The translations under genes were made by a program, and so were the position numbers. The notes beneath the pieces are model-generated. The model did no database searches, was not told the origin of the DNA, and worked only from the letters and a program-made list of their open reading frames with translations. Of a stretch of DNA of 14,673 nt, positions 11,160 through 14,673 are shown piece after piece (the stretch's first letter is position 1; each line of letters begins with the position of its first letter). Source of the DNA: JBBPYA01 sp038200385 (GTDB taxonomy: Bacteria > Actinomycetota > Actinomycetes > Mycobacteriales > Geodermatophilaceae); NCBI GenBank assembly GCA_038200385.1, contig JBBPYA010000203.1, positions 1-14,673 on the forward strand, written 5' to 3'.

Positions 11160-11215
11160 GCGAGCGAACCATGGGTATGCACGCCCGGGCCGCCCGAAGG
11201 GCGGTGCGGACGTGA
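11156..11215 (+). CDS. 19-codon micro-ORF linking glgE to treS
   Basis: GTG 11156 overlaps the glgE stop as GTGA, and its own TGA (11213-11215) overlaps the treS GTG, again as GTGA. The peptide reads MSERTMGMHARAARRAVRT and resembles the start of TreS (MSERSERGMGIHGPG), so it is probably a duplicated and frame-shifted copy of the treS start rather than a functional peptide. It may still couple translation of glgE to treS, like a short leader. A strong Shine-Dalgarno precedes it. Expression is inferred only. Confidence 0.45.
11190..11204 (+). promoter_or_regulatory. Hairpin just upstream of treS start
   Basis: CCGCCC-GAA-GGGCGG is a perfect 6-bp stem with a 3-nt loop ending 7 nt before GTG 11212. 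The only Shine-Dalgarno-like bases for treS (GAAGGG, 11196-11201) lie in its loop and stem, so folding could hide them unless ribosomes translating the micro-ORF open it. Confidence 0.45.
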
Positions 11216-12909
11216 GCGAGCGAAGCGAGCGCGGCATGGGCATTCACGGGCCCGGGATCGCGCCGGACCCGGAGTGGTACAAGCGGGCGGTCTTCTACGA
11301 GGTCCTGGTGCCCGGCTTCGCCGACAGCAACGCCGACGGGACCGGTGACATCCGGGGCATGATCGGCAAGCTGGACTACCTGCACTGGCTCGGCGTGGAC
11401 TGCCTCTGGCTGCCGCCGTTCTTCGTCTCCCCGCTGCGTGACGGCGGGTACGACGTGGCCGACTACTGCGCTGTGCTCCCGGCGTACGGCAGCATCGAGG
11501 ACTTCCGGGAGTTCCTCGCCGCGTCCCACGAGCGCGGCATGCGGGTCATCATCGACTTCGTCATGAACCACACGAGCGACCAGCACGCGTGGTTCCAGGC
11601 CTCCCGCAGCGACCCGGACGGCCCGTACGGCGACTTCTACGTCTGGAGCGACACCGACACCGGGTACTCCGACGCGCGGATCATCTTCGTCGACACCGAG
11701 GTGTCCAACTGGACCTTCGACCCGATCCGCCGGCAGTACTTCTGGCATCGCTTCTTCAGCCACCAGCCGGATCTCAACTTCGAGAATCCGAAGGTGCAGA
11801 AGGCGATCTTCGACGCGCTGCGGTTCTGGCTCGACATCGGCATCGACGGTTTCCGGCTCGACGCGGTGCCGTACCTGTTCGAGGAGGAGGGCACCAACTG
11901 CGAGAACCTCCCCAAGACCCACGACTTCCTGCGGCGGCTGCGCTTGATGGTCGACGCGGAGTACCCCGACCGGCTCCTGCTGTGCGAGGCCAACCAGTGG
12001 CCGGCCGATGTCGTCCAGTACTTCGGCGACCCCGACAAGGGCGACGAGTGCCAGATGGCCTTCCACTTCCCGGTGATGCCCAGGCTCTTCATGGGAGTCC
12101 GGCGGGAGTCCCGGTTCCCGATCTCGGAGATTCTGGCGCAGACGCCACCGATCCCGTCGAACTGCCAGTGGGGCATCTTCCTGCGCAACCACGACGAGCT
12201 GACCCTGGAGATGGTCACCGACGACGAGCGCGACTACATGTGGACCGAGTACGCCAAGGATCCCCGGATGAAGGCCAACATCGGCATCCGGCGACGGCTG
12301 GCTCCGCTGCTGGACAACGACCGCAACCAGCTGGAGCTGTTCACCGCGCTGCTGCTGTCGCTTCCCGGGTCCCCGGTCCTGTACTACGGCGACGAGATCG
12401 GGATGGGTGACAACATCTGGCTCGGTGACCGCGACGGCGTGCGTACGCCCATGCAGTGGACGCCGGACCGCAACGGAGGATTCTCCACCGCCGACCCGCA
12501 GCGGCTGCACCTGCCGCCGATCTCCGACGCGGTGTACGGCTATCAGGCGATCAACGTCGAGGCGCAGATGCGCAACACGACGTCGTTGCTGTACTGGACG
12601 CGGCGGATGATCGAGGTACGCAAGCAGCACCCCACGCTGGCCCGGGGGACGCTCAGCGAGGTGGGCTCGCGCAACCCGACGGTACTGTCCTACATCCGGG
12701 AGTACGGCGAGGACCTCGTGCTCTGCGTCAACAACCTCTCGCGGTTCCCGCAGCCGGTGGAGCTGGACCTGCGGCGGTTCGAGGGCTTCACACCGACGGA
12801 GTTGACCGGCCGGGTTGTCTTCCCGGTGATCGGAGTACTCCCCTACATGCTCACGCTGGCCGGGCACGGGTTCTACTGGTTCCAGCTGACCAGGACGGAG
12901 GCCGCGTGA
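11212..12909 (+). CDS. treS: Trehalose synthase TreS (maltose alpha-D-glucosyltransferase, GH13_16)
   Basis: The 565-residue enzyme interconverts trehalose and maltose in the cytoplasm, supplying maltose for maltokinase. The start of the catalytic domain is clear (EWYKRAVFYEVLVPGFADSN), followed by DFVMNHTSDQHAWF, the nucleophile Asp217 in GFRLDAVPYLF, the acid/base Glu259 in LLCEANQWP, and Asp328 in LRNHDELTLE. VLYYGDEIGMGDNIWLGDRD and the AYGSIEDF region are typical of TreS. Length matches the single-domain form, not the TreS-maltokinase fusion. GTG 11212 overlaps the micro-ORF stop; ATG 11236 (residue 9) is an alternative that would remove the repetitive MSERSER run, which is unlikely to matter for catalysis. 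The stop overlaps mak by TGATG. Confidence 0.94.
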   Translation: MSERSERGMGIHGPGIAPDPEWYKRAVFYEVLVPGFADSNADGTGDIRGMIGKLDYLHWLGVDCLWLPPFFVSPLRDGGYDVADYCAVLPAYGSIEDFREFLAASHERGMRVIIDFVMNHTSDQHAWFQASRSDPDGPYGDFYVWSDTDTGYSDARIIFVDTEVSNWTFDPIRRQYFWHRFFSHQPDLNFENPKVQKAIFDALRFWLDIGIDGFRLDAVPYLFEEEGTNCENLPKTHDFLRRLRLMVDAEYPDRLLLCEANQWPADVVQYFGDPDKGDECQMAFHFPVMPRLFMGVRRESRFPISEILAQTPPIPSNCQWGIFLRNHDELTLEMVTDDERDYMWTEYAKDPRMKANIGIRRRLAPLLDNDRNQLELFTALLLSLPGSPVLYYGDEIGMGDNIWLGDRDGVRTPMQWTPDRNGGFSTADPQRLHLPPISDAVYGYQAINVEAQMRNTTSLLYWTRRMIEVRKQHPTLARGTLSEVGSRNPTVLSYIREYGEDLVLCVNNLSRFPQPVELDLRRFEGFTPTELTGRVVFPVIGVLPYMLTLAGHGFYWFQLTRTEAA

Positions 12910-14291
12910 TGGCCGCCGGGGACCCCGCGGCCGACGGCCTGGCCGGACTGCTCCAGCAGTGGCTGCCGGAACAGCGCTGGTTCGGGGGCAAGGGACGACA
13001 GCTGTCCACTGTGGAGGTTGAGACCTTCCCGCTGAGCGACCAGCCGTTGGTACAGCTGCACCGCGTCACGGTCGGCTACGCCGACGGTCTCGAGGAGACG
13101 TACCTGGTGCCGTTGAGCCGACGTGAGGAAGCTGCCGAGCCGCTGACCGCGGCGCTGGTCGGCGAGCTGCCCGACCGACCGTGCTTCGTCTACGACGCGA
13201 TGCGCGACCGCCAGACCACGCCGGTGTGGCTGGACCTGTTCGCGGCCGGTCACGACCAGGGCGGCCTGCGCTTCCATCCCGAGCCCGGGGCGACGCTGCC
13301 CGAGCGCGGCCCGGGCGACATCATCAGCACCGAGCAGAGCAACAGCTCACTGATCTTCGGTGAGGACGCGATCCTCAAGCTGTTCCGCCGGCAGGAACCA
13401 GGCCTGAACCCCGACGTGGAGATCCACGACGCCCTGCGGGAACGGGACAACCCGCACGTCGCGGCGTTGCTCGGCTACGCCTCCCTGCACGGCCGCCCCG
13501 GGGAGGAGGAGTCCACGGTGGCGATGCTGCAGACGTTCCTGTCCTCCGCGAGTGACGGGTGGTCCTTGGCGATCGCCAGCGTTCGGGACCTGTACGCCGA
13601 GGGCGACCTGCACCCGGACGAGGTGGGCGGTGACTTCGCCGGTGAGTCCTACCGGCTCGGCGAGGCCACCGCGTCGGTGCATCAGGACCTCGCCGCCGTG
13701 CTGCCCACCGGGTCGCTGACCGCCGACCGGCTCGAGCAGGCGGTGGCCGGCATGGACGAGCGGCTGGCTGCCGCCGTCGAGGTGGTGCCGGAGCTGGCGC
13801 CGTACGCCGACGGGCTGCGGGCCCGCTTCGCCCGGCTCACCACGCTGACCGACCCGGTCGCCGTCCAGCGGGTGCACGGCGATTACCACCTCGGACAGGT
13901 GCTGCGGACCTACCACGGGTGGACGATCCTGGACTTCGAGGGCGAGCCGGCCCGCCCGCTGGCCAGCCGGCGCGGGCTGGACAGCCCCCTGCGCGACGTG
14001 GCAGGCATGCTGCGCTCCTTCGACTACGCCGCCAAGCGGCTGCTGGTCGACGCGCCGCCGGACCCGCAGTTGGAGTACCGCTCGAACGAGTGGGCCGATC
14101 GAAACCGCGCGGCGTTCTGCGAGGGGTACGCCGCTGCCGCCGGCTGGGACCCCACCGGGCAGCCGGAGCTGCTCGGCGCGTTCGAGGCCGACAAGGCGGT
14201 CTACGAGGCCGTCTACGAAGCGCGTAACCGGCCGCACTGGCTCGCCATCCCGCTGTGGACGCTGGCGAAGCTGGCTAAGGAGGCGTCGTGA
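12909..14291 (+). CDS. mak: Maltokinase (Mak / Pep2)
   Basis: The 460-residue kinase phosphorylates maltose to maltose-1-phosphate with ATP, the donor used by GlgE. The N-terminal cap has WLPEQRWFGGKGR (family hallmark). ISTEQSNSSLIFGE (about 136-149) forms the nucleotide-binding strand-loop, and Lys157 in ILKLFRR is the likely ATP lysine. VHGDYHLGQVL carries the catalytic Asp325, and DFEGEP the metal-binding Asp342, as in aminoglycoside-phosphotransferase-like kinases. Length agrees with about 455 residues in mycobacteria. ATG 12909 has ACGGAGG 7 nt upstream and overlaps the treS stop as TGATG; GTG 12906 in the same frame is too close to that site. The 3' end overlaps glgB by GTGA. Confidence 0.93.
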   Translation: MAAGDPAADGLAGLLQQWLPEQRWFGGKGRQLSTVEVETFPLSDQPLVQLHRVTVGYADGLEETYLVPLSRREEAAEPLTAALVGELPDRPCFVYDAMRDRQTTPVWLDLFAAGHDQGGLRFHPEPGATLPERGPGDIISTEQSNSSLIFGEDAILKLFRRQEPGLNPDVEIHDALRERDNPHVAALLGYASLHGRPGEEESTVAMLQTFLSSASDGWSLAIASVRDLYAEGDLHPDEVGGDFAGESYRLGEATASVHQDLAAVLPTGSLTADRLEQAVAGMDERLAAAVEVVPELAPYADGLRARFARLTTLTDPVAVQRVHGDYHLGQVLRTYHGWTILDFEGEPARPLASRRGLDSPLRDVAGMLRSFDYAAKRLLVDAPPDPQLEYRSNEWADRNRAAFCEGYAAAAGWDPTGQPELLGAFEADKAVYEAVYEARNRPHWLAIPLWTLAKLAKEAS

Positions 14292-14673
14292 GCGAGCACA
14301 CCGGGCGCGGCCGGCGCACGGACAAGCCGAAACCCGCACTGGATCTCGAGCCGGCCGAGCTGACCGCCCTGGTCTCCGGAGGGCACCGGAATCCGCACGC
14401 GCTGCTCGGCTCGCACCCGCACGGGTCAGACACCGTCATCCGCACCATGCGCCCGGAAGCCACCACGGTCACCGCCCTGGTCGGGGATCAGCGACACCCG
14501 CTGGAGCGGATTCATGACGAGGGCGGCGTGTTCGCCGGCGTGGCGCCGGGGACGTCGCAGGACTACCGGCTGGAGGTGGAGTACTCCGGTTCGACGTACG
14601 TCGTCGACGACCCCTACCGCTGGCTGCCGACGCTGGGCGAGATCGACCTGCATCTCATCGCCGAGGGCCGCCA
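14288..14673 (+). CDS. glgB: 1,4-alpha-glucan branching enzyme GlgB, N-terminal part (cut by window end)
   Basis: The first 128 codons are present. After a short basic, variable N-terminus (MSEHTGRGRRTDKPKP) come the helix and CBM48-type region of the N-terminal domain, with GGHRNPHALLGSHP (about 32-45) and VVDDPYRWLPTLGEIDLHLI (about 106-125), both characteristic of GlgB. The catalytic GH13 barrel lies outside the window. The enzyme makes alpha-1,6 branches in the glucan that GlgE extends. GTG 14288 overlaps the mak stop as GTGA and is preceded by AAGGAGG ending 4 nt upstream, so the two are translationally coupled. Confidence 0.93.
   Translation, partial: MSEHTGRGRRTDKPKPALDLEPAELTALVSGGHRNPHALLGSHPHGSDTVIRTMRPEATTVTALVGDQRHPLERIHDEGGVFAGVAPGTSQDYRLEVEYSGSTYVVDDPYRWLPTLGEIDLHLIAEGR

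Overview
The window is a very GC-rich stretch of actinobacterial chromosome. The codons end almost always in G or C, starts are often GTG, and neighbouring genes overlap by GTGA or TGATG. The gene set glgP / glgE-treS-mak-glgB is the actinobacterial GlgE alpha-glucan cluster. The short N-terminal MSERSER run of treS is of a kind I remember from Geodermatophilales/Frankiales-like genomes, but I cannot place the organism below phylum with confidence.

Layout. (1) 1-116 is the 3' end of an unrecognised gene, followed by a 195-bp gap (117-311) in which I see nothing definite. (2) 312-2113 is a two-gene unit: a membrane-anchored molybdopterin oxidoreductase of the sulfite-oxidase fold fused to a cytochrome-b-like membrane domain, overlapping a four-helix membrane protein. 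(3) 2140-2952 (minus) is a stand-alone ABC ATPase, convergent with unit 2 across a perfect 8-bp-stem hairpin. (4) 2953-3259 is the divergent control region between the ATPase and glgX. It holds three copies of a 23-bp motif and a candidate -10 box. (5) 3260-6423 carries glgX (debranching enzyme), overlapped by a gene for an FHA-domain protein. (6) 6463-9033 (minus) is glgP, convergent with the FHA gene. (7) 9034-9161 is a compact divergent promoter region in which both glgP and glgE look leaderless. (8) 9162 to the end is the operon glgE - 19-codon micro-ORF - treS - mak - glgB (cut by the window edge).

How the genes work together (family knowledge): TreS interconverts trehalose and maltose, Mak phosphorylates maltose to maltose-1-phosphate with ATP, GlgE uses it to extend alpha-1,4-glucan chains, and GlgB adds alpha-1,6 branches. 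GlgP (phosphorolysis) and GlgX (debranching) take the polymer apart. Synthesis and breakdown thus sit back to back. The unexpected member is the FHA protein, translationally coupled to glgX and possibly a phospho-threonine reader acting on this pathway.

The most interesting non-coding signals are the three-copy motif upstream of glgX, the duplicated treS start with its micro-ORF and hairpin, and the paired leaderless promoters of glgP and glgE. No tRNA, rRNA, IS element, phage gene or CRISPR array was seen.
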